DNA of 64,000 bases from Cyprinodon diabolis (Eukaryota > Chordata > Actinopteri > Cyprinodontiformes > Cyprinodontidae): positions 62,001-126,000 of the forward strand of contig JARPUW010000262.1 of the NCBI GenBank assembly GCA_030533445.1, written 5' to 3'. The notes beneath the pieces were generated by a model, which was not told where the DNA came from, ran no database searches, and saw only the letters and a program-made list of their open reading frames with translations. Below are positions 1-9,975 of this stretch, piece after piece. The position numbers and the translations under genes are program-made. Every line of letters starts with the position of its first letter. The stretch's first letter is position 1.

Positions 1-618
1 AACCCAAAACGAAGCACAAACAAAATGGTTGGCCCACCTGCTCCTCCCTTTCTTTTAACTGCAGGACCTCACTCTCACTCACCTTTTAGCTGCTAAAGCA
101 CCCCTCCGAACAAACGACTGCTGAGTAAAAACCGTAAAAGGTATCTGAAAAATTCTTTTTATCTAAGCGACAGCTATATCTTGTCTTCGATTGGAGTAAC
201 TTTCATGGCTGTAGGTCATCTACAAACTGAATGGGAAGAGAAAGAAAAAGAAAAAACGTTTCATCACACCTAAGCTTCTAATTGAGCTAGCTGCAGCAGG
301 TCACTGTCACTCAGCTTTCAGGTGCTTAAAATGTCCTCCGAACAAACGACTGCTGAGCAAAAACCGTATGAGTTATTCAAAAAATTTTTTCACCGTGAGC
401 GTCAGTCATCCTTCGACTCCAACTATGCCAACTTTGGTGTATGTGTGTCATTCAGAAAAATATTTATGACGAGTTTAAAACACATAGTCTGATTCGTTTT
501 TCTCCCCTCTTCTGCTCCAAAACCAATGAAAAACGGCTCTGATTTTCATCGACTTTAGGTCGGTCTGGAGGGTTTTTAAGGAAAAGTATTAATCCTACCG
601 TAATTCCGAAGATATTGT
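1..618 (+). repeat. Unit U0, partial (end of A block)
   Basis: Right-hand end of a unit that starts outside the window. It holds A-block subunits c', a' and b', with ACCGTA marks at 131, 363 and 597. It carries the variant TCTTCGATTGG near 186, otherwise seen only at the ends of U12 and U13 (near 41776 and 44948); the other units have TCTTCAATTGG. It is therefore more closely related to those distant units than to its neighbour U1. Confidence 0.95.
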
Positions 619-1160
619 GTGGGTCCAGAGATTTCAGTCTACAAACTGACCAAAAATGGTGACTCTAGCTATAAATATGTGGCCGTGAGGGCGAGTTTAA
701 AATGTTTTTTTGTGTTTAAAAAACGCCTGCCTCACACTCTAGCTTTTCAGTTGCTCCACTCTAGCAGGCTGGATTTTGCTAAAACTTTGTGGCGCTTGAG
801 GTCTGATTATACAAAAACCGTAGCAGTTATCAACATACCGTCTTCAGTTTTAAATAGACGAAGGATTTATCTACAAACTGAGCTTCAAACTGTTTTTCTA
901 GGTGAATGTATGCCGACACAGTGAAGTGCTGTTTTTTATGCTTTTTTTTACCTCTTCCCATTCATTTCCTATGGGATTTTTTTGCGACGTTTTCGCTAAT
1001 AATTCGCAAACCTTCGGACTAATGAGAAAGTTTTATACAAGCACACATCACCCCATTGGTCCCAACGCGTGTGCCAACTTTGGGCCCGATCCGCCAAACC
1101 GTGCGGGACTAGTTACGCGCCGAAGTTTTGGGTATACGGGAGAATTATAATAATAATAAT

Positions 1161-1424
1161 AATACGCGGAATAAATATGTGCAATAGTAGTAGGTGGGCC
1201 ATGCCTTCGGCATGTGGCCCCCCAATAATACGCGGAATAAATATGTGCAATAGTAGTAGGTGGGCCATGCCTTCGGCATGTGGCCCCCCAATAATAATAC
1301 GCGGAATAAATATGTGCAATAGTAGTAGGTGGGCCATGCCTTCGGCATGTGGCCCCCCAATAATACGCGGAATAAATATGTGCAATAGTAGTAGGTGGGC
1401 CATGCCTTCGGCATGTGGCCCCCC
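1161..1424 (+). repeat. Hairpin-cassette array, 4 copies
   Basis: Four tandem copies start at 1161, 1227, 1296 and 1362. Spacings of 66, 69 and 66 differ only by whole AAT triplets at the joins. Each copy runs AATACGCGG, then a linker with AGTAGGTGG, then the hairpin CATGCC-TTC-GGCATG flanked by GGGC and GGCCCC. The array sits between (AAT)n and AACTAG. The copies look identical apart from AAT number. Confidence 0.95.
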
Positions 1425-1467
1425 AACTAGAAAATTTCTAAAGAAATTTTGAGGGGGGCCACCTACT
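1391..1467 (+). repeat. Compound cruciform-like structure at the end of the cassette array
   Basis: Three nested inverted repeats overlap here. GGCCCCCC (1417-1424) pairs with GGGGGGCC (1453-1460). Between them AAAATTTC-TAAA-GAAATTTT (1431-1450) is a perfect 8-bp stem. Outside, AGTAGGT (1391-1397) can pair with ACCTACT (1461-1467), which would enclose the cassette hairpin as well and make a three-way junction. The inverted repeats are read directly; that they fold in vivo is inference. Confidence 0.75.
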
Positions 1468-1697
1468 GCCCGTCTTGGGAACCGGGCCAATACGGCCCTG
1501 GCAAGTGACGTCGGGGCTCCCCAGACCAACTGCTTACGCCTTTGAGGGCTGCTGAGGGAAGGAAAGAGGGCAAGTTCATGGGCAAAGAGAGCTGTGTGCC
1601 ACTTGTGCTGACATCTGGGAAATAGACGTGCACAGCGTATGATGCACAAGGGTAATATGGGTTGTCCATATTGAAACACAGTGGGTAAAGCCCAGTT

Positions 1698-1934
1698 GGC
1701 GGGCTTCGCCCGCCTGCTGGGAGCCATCTCAGTGAAGAAAAAAATCACCAATGGCGGGCCCTGCCCGCCTTCTAAGAGCCATTGCAGTGATGAAATCACC
1801 AATGGCGGGCTCCGCCCGCCTGCTAAGAGCCATTGCAGTGATGTAATCACCTTCGGCGGGCTCCGCCCGCCTGTTACCATTGGCGGGCTCCGCCCGCCTT
1901 CTAAGAGCCATTGCAGTGATGAAATCACCAATGG
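1698..1934 (+). repeat. GC-hairpin tract, 5 hairpins
   Basis: Five perfect GGCGGGC/GCCCGCC stems with loop triplets TTC, CCT, TCC, TCC, TCC. Hairpins are about 51 bp apart, except that hairpins 4 and 5 are joined by a short TGTTACCATT linker. Loop CCT in the second hairpin is shared only with U15. Confidence 0.95.
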
Positions 1935-1975
1935 CAATGAGCAATATGCCAGAATGTATGAGTGTGTATAAGGAA

Positions 1976-2740
1976 GAGGCTTTTATTCTGTAGAGTCCTT
2001 GTAGTCTTATTTTGAAAGTCTATCATGAATGTGCATCAAAAGATGGGTCACGCCCAGCAGTGATATAGAATCCATTTCCAAATGTTAAATCACTGGTTTT
2101 CCATGTTATTAGGTGAATAGTTGCTGTATTACAGAGTAAATGGGAAACTTTTATTGTGAAATTTGCTCTGGGTGTGTTTTGAAAAGGTCACTAGAGTCTA
2201 ATAAAAACAACCTGGAAGAGTTTGGGTCATAATGTTGAGCCATTTGCATCAATTAATGCATTAGTATAATCTAGAGGCTTTTATTTTGTAGGGTCCCTGG
2301 AGTCTTATTTTGAAAGTCCAACAGAGTTGTGTTTATAGAAAATGTTCAGACCCGTCAATGATAGTTGATTACTTTCCAATCGTTAAATCACTCTTTTTCC
2401 ATGTTATTAGGGCAGTAGATGAAGCGGAAATGGGAGGCTTTTATTTTGAAATTTGCTATAGGGTGTGTTTTAAACAGTCTCCCAGAGTCTATTCTCTAAA
2501 ACGGGGTTGAGTTTGGGTCATAATGTTGAGCCATATAGGGCAATAAATATATGTAAAAAATATAGAGGCTTTTATTTTGTAGGGTCCCTGGAGTCTTATT
2601 TTGAAAGTCTATCAGTGCTGAGTGGCAAGGGAAGTGTCATGGACAGCAGTCATATAGTATCCATTTCCCAATGTTAAATCAGTCCTTTCACCCTCCATTA
2701 GATTAATATGTGCTGTTTAAAACAGCAGAGGTAAAATCTG
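1976..2740 (+). repeat. C block: nested 291-298 bp subrepeats (reference copy)
   Basis: The phrase GAGGCTTTTATT begins copies at 1976, 2274 and 2565 (spacing 298 and 291); the third copy is cut short. Each is followed by GTCTTATTTTGAAAGTC. A weaker half-phase starts at 2144 (GAAACTTTTATTGTGAAATTT) and 2434 (GAGGCTTTTATTTTGAAATTT). Steps of 168, 130, 160 and 131 bp therefore suggest an older repeat of about 130-168 bp that doubled. The region is AT-rich and has no supported gene. Confidence 0.9.
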
Positions 2741-2854
2741 TTTGAAGCTTGGTAACCTTGACAACGCTTAAGGAGCCTCTCACTGACACAGACAACAGCT
2801 GCACTCACTATTGGTTTCTTCTTCCCAGGCTTTTTTGTATGGGAAGAACGGCAC

Positions 2855-3779
2855 CGAACAAACGACTACTGATCAAAAACCGTATGAGTTATTCAAAAAA
2901 CATTTTCACCATGAGCATCAGCAATCCTTCGACTCCAACTATACCAACTTTGGTGTATGTGTGTCATTCAGAAAAATATTTATGACGAGTTGAAAACACA
3001 TAGTCTGATTCGTTTCTCTCCCATCTTCAGCTCAAAAAGAATAGAGAAAGGCTGAAACTCTCATCGACTTTAGGTTGGTCTGGAGGGTTTTTAAGGAAAA
3101 GTATTAATCCTACCGTAATTCCGAAGACATTGTGTGAGTCCAGAGGTTTCAGTCTACAAACTGACCAAAAATGGTGACTGTAGCTCCAAATATGTGGCCG
3201 TGAGGGCGAGAATAAGATGTTTGATCTTAAAAAAATGGCCGCCTCACACTAAGATTTCAGCAGCTGCACTGTAGCAGGCTGCTGCAGAAGCTAACTGTCA
3301 GCTAGCTTCCAGGTGCTTACCCTCCGAACAAACGACTGCTGAGCAAAAACCGTAAAAGGTATCTGAAAAATTCTTTCAGTGAAAGCAACATCTATCCTTT
3401 GTCTCAGACTGGGGTAACCTTCATGTCTGTAGGTCTTTCACAACCCAAAACGAAGCACAAACAAAATGGTTGGCCCACCTGCTCCTCCCTTTGTTTGAAC
3501 TGCAGGACCTCACTCTCACTCACCTTTTAGCTGCTAAAGCACCCCTCCGAACAAACGACTGCTGAGTAAAAACCGTAAAAGGTATCTGAAAAATTCTTTT
3601 TATCTAAGCGACAGCTATATCTTGTCTTCAATTGGAGTAACTTTCATGGCTGTAGGTCATCTACAAACTGAATGGGAAGAGAAAGAAAAAGAAAAAACGT
3701 TTCATCACACCTAAGCTTCTAATTGAGCTAGCTGCAGCAGGTCACTGTCACTCAGCTTTCAGGTGCTTAAAATGTCCTC
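2855..3779 (+). repeat. Internal duplication in U1, copy 1 (925 bp)
   Basis: Starts at the core CGAACAAACGACTACTG and spans subunits a, b, c and c' (cores at 2855, 3325, 3548). It differs from copy 2 at two sites I can see: GCACTGTAGC near 3269 against GCACTCTAGC, and AAAAGGTATC near 3355 against AAAAGATATC. Confidence 0.93.
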
Positions 3780-4704
3780 CGAACAAACGACTACTGATCA
3801 AAAACCGTATGAGTTATTCAAAAAACATTTTCACCATGAGCATCAGCAATCCTTCGACTCCAACTATACCAACTTTGGTGTATGTGTGTCATTCAGAAAA
3901 ATATTTATGACGAGTTGAAAACACATAGTCTGATTCGTTTCTCTCCCATCTTCAGCTCAAAAAGAATAGAGAAAGGCTGAAACTCTCATCGACTTTAGGT
4001 TGGTCTGGAGGGTTTTTAAGGAAAAGTATTAATCCTACCGTAATTCCGAAGACATTGTGTGAGTCCAGAGGTTTCAGTCTACAAACTGACCAAAAATGGT
4101 GACTGTAGCTCCAAATATGTGGCCGTGAGGGCGAGAATAAGATGTTTGATCTTAAAAAAATGGCCGCCTCACACTAAGATTTCAGCAGCTGCACTCTAGC
4201 AGGCTGCTGCAGAAGCTAACTGTCAGCTAGCTTCCAGGTGCTTACCCTCCGAACAAACGACTGCTGAGCAAAAACCGTAAAAGATATCTGAAAAATTCTT
4301 TCAGTGAAAGCAACATCTATCCTTTGTCTCAGACTGGGGTAACCTTCATGTCTGTAGGTCTTTCACAACCCAAAACGAAGCACAAACAAAATGGTTGGCC
4401 CACCTGCTCCTCCCTTTGTTTGAACTGCAGGACCTCACTCTCACTCACCTTTTAGCTGCTAAAGCACCCCTCCGAACAAACGACTGCTGAGTAAAAACCG
4501 TAAAAGGTATCTGAAAAATTCTTTTTATCTAAGCGACAGCTATATCTTGTCTTCAATTGGAGTAACTTTCATGGCTGTAGGTCATCTACAAACTGAATGG
4601 GAAGAGAAAGAAAAAGAAAAAACGTTTCATCACACCTAAGCTTCTAATTGAGCTAGCTGCAGCAGGTCACTGTCACTCAGCTTTCAGGTGCTTAAAATGT
4701 CCTC
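3780..4704 (+). repeat. Internal duplication in U1, copy 2 (925 bp)
   Basis: Cores at 3780, 4250 and 4473, then 4705 for subunit a'. The left junction is chimeric: sequence typical of the approach to a' (CTTAAAATGTCCTC) runs into an a-type core (ACTACTGATCAAAAACC). The breakpoint therefore lies in the core shared by a and a', as expected for unequal crossing over between subunits. Confidence 0.93.
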
Positions 4705-4984
4705 CGAACAAACGACTGCTGAGCAAAAACCGTATGAGTTATTCAAAAAAAGTTTTCACCGTGAGCGTCAGTCATCCTTCGACTCCAACTATGCCAACTT
4801 TGGTGTATGTGTGTCATTCAGAAAAATATTTATGACGAGTTGAAAACACATAGTCTGATTCGTTTTTCTCCCCTCTTCTGCTCCAAAACCAATGAAAAAC
4901 GGCTCTGATTTTCATCGACTTTAGGTCGGTCTGGAGGGTTTTTAAGGAAAAGTATTAATCCTACCGTAATTCCGAAGATATTGT

Positions 4985-7900
4985 GTGGGTCCAGAGATTT
5001 CAGTCTACAAACTGACCAAAAATGGTGACTCTAGCTATAAATATGTGGCCTTGAGGGCGAGTTTAAAATGTTTTTTTGTGTTTAAAAAACGCCTGCCTCA
5101 CACTCTAGCTTTTCAGTTGCTCCACTCTAGCAGGCTGGATTTTGCTAAAACTTTGTGGCGCTTGAGGTCTGATTATACAAAAACCGTAGCAGTTATCAAC
5201 ATACCGTCTTCAGTTTTAAATAGACGAAGGATTTATCTACAAACTGAGCTTCAAACTGTTTTTCTAGGTGAATGTATGCTGACACAGTGAAGTGCTGTTT
5301 TTTATGCTTTTTTTTTCCTCTCCCCATTCATTTCCTATGGGATTTTTTTGCGACGTTTTCGCTAATAATTCGCAAACCTTCGGACTAATGAGAAAGTTTT
5401 ATACAAGCACACATCACCCCATTGGTCCCGACGCGTGTGCCAACTTTGGGCCCGATCCGCCAAACCGTGCGGGACTAGTTACGCGCCGAAGTTTTGGGTA
5501 TACGGGAGAATTATAATAATAACTAGAAAATTTCTAAAGAAATTTTGAGGGGGGCCACCTACTGCCCGTCTGGGGAACAGGGCCAATACGGCCCTGGCAA
5601 GTTATGTCGGGGCTCCCCAGACCAACTGCTTACGCCTTTGAGGGCTGCTGAGGGAAGGAAAGAGGGCTAGGTCATGGGCAAAGAGAGCTGTGTGCCACTT
5701 GTGCTGAAATCTGGGAAATAGACGTGCACAGCGTATGATGCAAAAGGGTAATATGGGTTGTCCATATTGAAACACAGTGGGTAAAGCTCAGTTGGTGGGC
5801 TCCGCCCGCCTGCTAGGAGCCCTTGCAGCGATGAAAAAAATCACCAATGGCGGGCTCTGCCCACCTGCTAAGAGCCATTGCAGTGATGAAATCACCAATG
5901 GCGGGCTCCGCCCGCCTTCTAAGAGCCATTGCAGTGATGAAATCACCAATGGCGGGCTCCGCCCGCCTTCTAAGAGCCATTGCAGTGATGAAATTACAAA
6001 TGGCAATGAGCAATATGCCAGAATGTATGAGTGTGTATAAGGAAGAGGCTTTTATTCTGTAGAGTCCCTGGAGTCTTATTTTGAAAGTCTATCATGGAAG
6101 TGCATCTAAAGATGGGTCATGCCCAGCAGTTATATAGAATCAATTTCCAAATGTTAAATCACTGGTTTTCCATGTTATTAGGTGAATAGTTGCTGTATTA
6201 CAGAGTAAATGGGAGACTTTTATTGTGAAATTTGCTCTGGGTGTGTTTTGAAAAGGTCACTAGAGTCTAATAAAAACAACCTGGAAGAGTTTGGGTCATA
6301 ATGTTGAGCCATTTGCATCAATTAATGCATTAGTATAATCTAGAGGCTTTTATTTTGTAGGGTCGCTGGAGTCTTATTTTGAAAGTCCAACAGAGTTGTG
6401 TTTATAGAAAATGTTCAGACCCGTCAATGATAGTTGATTACTTTCCAATCGTTAAATCACTCTTTTTCCATGTTATTAGGGCAGTAGATGAAGCGGAAAT
6501 GGGAGGCTTTTATTTTGAAATTTGCTATAGGGTGTGTTTTAAACAGTCTCCTAGAGTCTATTCTCTAAAACGGGGTTGAGTTTGGGTCATAATATTGAGC
6601 CATATAGGGCAATAAATATATGTAAAAAATATAGAGGCTTTTATTTTGTAGGGTCCCTGGAGTCTTATTTTGAAAGTCTATCAGTGCTGAGTGGCAAGGG
6701 AAGTGTCATGGACAGCAGTCATATAGTATCCATTTCCCAATGTTAAATCAGTCCTTTCACCCTCCATTAGATTAATATGTGCTGTTTAAAACAGCAGAGG
6801 TAAAATCTGTTTGAAGCTTGGTAACCTTGACAACGCTTAACGAGCCTCTCACTGACACAGACAACAGCTGCACTCACTATTGGTTTCTTCTTCCCAGGCT
6901 TTTTTGTATGGGAAGAACGGCAACGAAAACAAACGACTACTGATCAAAAACCGTATGAGTTATTCAAAAAACATTTTCACCATGAGCATCAGCAATCCTT
7001 CGACTCCAAGTATACCAACTTTGGTGTATGTGTGTCATTCAGAACAATATTTATGACGACTTGAAAACACATAGTCTGATTCGTTTCTCTCCCATCTTCA
7101 GCTCAAAAAGAATGGAGAAAGGCTGAAACTCATCGACTTTAGGTTGGTCTGGAGGGTTTTTAAGGAAAAGTATTAATCCTACCGTAATTCCGAAGACATT
7201 GTGTGAGTCCAGAGGTTTCAGTCTACAAACTGACCAAAAATGGTGACTGTAGCTCCAAATATGTGGCCGTGAGGGCGAGAATAAGATGTTTGATCTTAAA
7301 AAAATGGCCGCCTCACACTAAGATTTCAGCAGCTGCACTCTAGCAGGCTGCTGCAGAAGCTAACTGTCAGCTAGCTTCCAGGTGCTTACCCTCCGAACAA
7401 ACGACTGCTGAGCAAAAACCGTAAAAGATATCTGAAAAATTCTTTCAGTGAAAGCAACATCTATCCTTTGTCTCAGACTGGGGTAACCTTCATGTCTGTA
7501 GGTCTTTCACAACCCAAAACGAAGCACAAACAAAATGGTTGGCCCACCTGCTCCTCCCTTTGTTTGAACTGCAGGACCTCACTCTCACTCACCTTTTAGC
7601 TGCTAAAGCACCCCTCCGAACAAACGACTGCTGAGTAAAAACCGTAAAAGGTGTCTGAAAAATTCTTTTTATCTAAGCGACAGCTATATCTTGTCTTCAA
7701 TTGGAGTAACTTTCATGGCTGTAGGTCATCTACAAACTGAATGGGAAGAGAAAGAAAAAGAAAAAACGTTTCATCACACCTAAGCTTCTAATTGAGCTAG
7801 CTGCAGCAGGTCACTGTCACTCAGCTTTCAGGTGCTTAAAATGTCCTCCGAACAAACGACTGCTGAGCAAAAACCGTATGAGTTATTCAAAAAATTTTTT

Positions 7901-8128
7901 CACCGTGAGCGTCAGACATCCTTCGACTCCAACTATGCCAACTTTGGTGTATGTGTGTCATTCAGAAAAATATTTATGACGAGTTTAAAACACATAGTCG
8001 GATTCGTTTTTCTCCCCTCTTCTGCTCCAAAACCAATGAAAAACGGCTCTGATTTTCATCGACTTTAGGTCGGTCTGGAGGGTTTTTAAGGAAAAGTATT
8101 AATCCTACCGTAATTCCGAAGATATTGT
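4985..8128 (+). repeat. Unit U2, type II
   Basis: 3,144 bp, no hairpin cassette. C block starts at 6045. Type II marks: GGAACAGGGCC and GTTATGTCGG in the B block, GGTCGCTGGAG in the C block, GGCAACGAAAACAAACG at the first A core, CCAAGTATACC, CAGAACAATATT and AAAAGGTGTCTG. It starts with the variant GGCCTTGAGGGCG, shared with U4 and U16. No gene is seen. Confidence 0.96.
5794..6004 (+). repeat. GC-hairpin tract, 4 hairpins (type II)
   Basis: First stem GGTGGGC/GCCCGCC (one G:T pair), second GGCGGGC/GCCCACC (one C:A mismatch), then two perfect stems with loop TCC. The downstream linker reads AAATTACAAATGG instead of the type I AAATCACCAATGG. Confidence 0.94.
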
Positions 8129-8434
8129 GTGGGTCCAGAGATTTCAGTCTACAAACTGACCAAAAATGGTGACTCTAGCTATAAATATGTGGCCGTGAGG
8201 GCGAGTTTAAAATGTTTTTTTGTGTTTAAAAAACGCCTGCCTCACACTCTAGCTTTTCAGTTGCTCCACTCTAGCAGGCTGGATTTTGCTAAAACTTTGT
8301 GGCGCTTGAGGTCTGATTATACAAAAACCGTAGCAGTTATCAACATACCGTCTTCAGTTTTAAATAGACGAAGGATTTATCTACAAACTGAGCTTCAAAC
8401 TGTTTTTCTAGGTGAATGTATGCCGACACAGTGA

Positions 8435-9212
8435 AGTGCTGTTTTTTATGCTTTTTTTTTCCTCTCCCCATTCATTTCCTATGGGATTTTTTTGCGACGT
8501 TTTCGCTAATAATTCGCAAACCTTCGGACTAATGAGAAAGTTTTATACAAGCACACATCACCCCATTGGTCCCGACGCGTGTGCCAACTTTGGGCCCGAT
8601 CCGCCAAACCGTGCGGGACTAGTTACGCGCCGAAGTTTTGGGTATACGGGAGAATTATAATAACTAGAAAATTTCTAAAGAAATTTTGAGGGGGGCCACC
8701 TACTGCCCGTCTGGGGAACCGGGCCAATACGGCCCTGGCAAGTGACGTCGGGGCTCCCCAGACCAACTGCTTACGCCTTTGAGGGCTGCTGAGGGAAGGA
8801 AAGAGGGCAAGTTCATGGGCAAAGAGAGCTGTGTGCCACTTGTGCTGAAATCTGGGAAATAGACGTGCACAGCGTATGATGCACAAGGGTAATATGGGTT
8901 GTCCATATTGAAACACAGTGGGTAAAGCCCAGTTGGCGGGCTTCGCCCGCCTGCTAGGAGCCATCTCAGTGAAGAAAAAAATCACCAATGGCGGGCACTG
9001 CCCGCCTTCTAAGAGCCATTGCAGTGATGAAATCACCAATGGCGGGCTCCGCCCGCCTGCTAAGAGCCATTGCAGTGATGTAATCACCTTTGGCGGGCTC
9101 CGCCCGCCTGTTACCATTGGCGGGCTCCGCCCGCCTTCTAAGAGCCATTGCAGTGATGAAATCACCAATGGCAATGAGCAATATGCCAGAATGTATGAGT
9201 GTGTATAAGGAA
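8435..9212 (+). repeat. B block hairpin train (reference copy)
   Basis: After a T-rich run and a CpG-rich stretch (about 8480-8650), most of the block consists of short inverted repeats in series. AAAATTTC/GAAATTTT lies at 8668-8687. GGGCC-AATAC-GGCCC lies at 8721-8735. GTGCA (8865-8869) faces TGCAC (8880-8884). AATATGG-GTTGT-CCATATT lies at 8891-8909. Then comes the GC-hairpin tract from 8935. Between GC hairpins a second stem recurs: CCATTG (9016-9021) pairs with CAATGG (9037-9042), enclosing GTGAT-GAA-ATCAC (9024-9036). Tail to tail, these could fold on either strand as a chain of stems. Function unknown. Confidence 0.88.
8935..9172 (+). repeat. GC-hairpin tract, 5 hairpins
   Basis: Five perfect stems; loop triplets TTC, ACT, TCC, TCC, TCC. 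The ACT loop is shared only with U5 and U9. Confidence 0.95.
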
Positions 9213-9975
9213 GAGGCTTTTATTCTGTAGAGTCCTTGTAGTCTTATTTTGAAAGTCTATCATGAATGTGCATCAAAAGATGGGTCACGCCCAGCAGTGA
9301 TATAGAATCCATTTCCAAATGTTAAATCACTGGTTTTCCATGTTATTAGGTGAATAGTTGCTGTATTACAGAGTAAATGGGAGACTTTTATTGTGAAATT
9401 TGCTCTGGGGTGTGTTTTGAAAAGGTCACTAGAGTCTAATAAAAACAACCTGGAAGAGTTTGGGTCATAATGTTGAGCCATTTGCATCAATTAATGCATT
9501 AGTATAATCTAGAGGCTTTTATTTTGTAGGGTCCCTGGAGTCTTATTTTGAAAGTCCAACAGAGTTGTGTTTATAGAAAATGTTCAGACCCGTCAATGAT
9601 AGTTGATTACTTTCCAATCGTTAAATCACTCTTTTTCCATGTTATTAGGGCAGTAGATGAAGCGGAAATGGGAGGCTTTTATTTTGAAATTTGCTATAGG
9701 GTGTGTTTTAAACAGTCTCCTAGAGTCTATTCTCTAAAACGGGGTTGAGTTTGGGTCATAATGTTGAGCCATATAGGGCAATAAATATATGTAAAAAATA
9801 TAGAGGCTTTTATTTTGTAGGGTCCCTGGAGTCTTATTTTGAAAGTCTATCAGTGCTGAGTGGCAAGGGAAGTGTCATGGACAGCAGTCATATAGTATCC
9901 ATTTCCCAATGTTAAATCAGTCCTTTCACCCTCCATTAGATTAATATGTGCTGTTTAAAACAGCAGAGGTAAAAT

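Larger units (their letters stand above)
619..4984 (+). repeat. Unit U1, type I, with 4 hairpin cassettes and a 925-bp duplication
   Basis: 4,366 bp. The excess over a base unit is four hairpin cassettes (1161-1424) plus a tandem duplication of four A-block subunits (2855-4704). The C block starts at 1976. Private variants shared only with U15 include CGTCTTGGGAACC, GCTGACATCTGGG, CTGCTGGGAGCC, the loop CCT in the second GC hairpin, GGGAAACTTTTATT and CTTAAGGAGCC. No gene is seen. Confidence 0.96.

Noticed and set aside
670..677. TATAAATA as a promoter TATA box
   Set aside because: Present in subunit b' of each unit, but the paralogous subunit b has CCAAATA at the same place and no initiator or transcript evidence supports it; it could be chance in AT-rich DNA.
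619..924. 101-codon plus-strand frame present in all complete units (at 619, 4985, 8129 and so on)
   Set aside because: It begins with GTG and has no ATG near its start; its only Met is four codons from the end. Conservation is no higher than in neighbouring non-coding DNA and is explained by array homogenisation.
1391..1430. Helitron 3' end (GC hairpin followed by CTAG)
   Set aside because: The hairpin and CTAG recall a Helitron terminus, but the base after CTAG is A rather than T, internal copies end in AATAAT instead of CTAG, and no matching TC 5' end or Rep/helicase sequence is visible.
1113..1937. Minus-strand frames rich in GGRSPP and [10 protein letters not shown] repeats
   Set aside because: These are translations of GC hairpins and hairpin cassettes whose spacing is a multiple of three.
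2310..2510. 66-codon plus-strand frame kept almost unchanged in every unit
   Set aside because: It starts with TTG, matches no family I recognise, lies in the C-block subrepeat, and is broken by a TAG in diverged U12 (near 40252).
2542..2549. AATAAA as a polyadenylation signal
   Set aside because: Short word common in AT-rich repeats; no coding region or transcript end to associate with it.
2749..2985. 78-codon and overlapping 60-codon frames at the start of the A block
   Set aside because: Non-ATG start (TTG at 2749), two frames open over the same DNA, and no known domain; a product of the subunit repeat.
7832..8068. 78-codon frame with an internal ATG (also at 14145, 24127, 48253, 61918)
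   Set aside because: Open in only five units because CTGATTCG becomes CGGATTCG; elsewhere it ends in TGA. Differences between the paralogous a and a' subunits mostly change amino acids, so there is no sign of selection on protein.
8705..8770. Structured RNA gene such as a tRNA, 5S rRNA or snRNA in the B block
   Set aside because: No tRNA cloverleaf, A/B box pair, 5S internal control region or Sm site could be recognised; the inverted repeats are simple stems.
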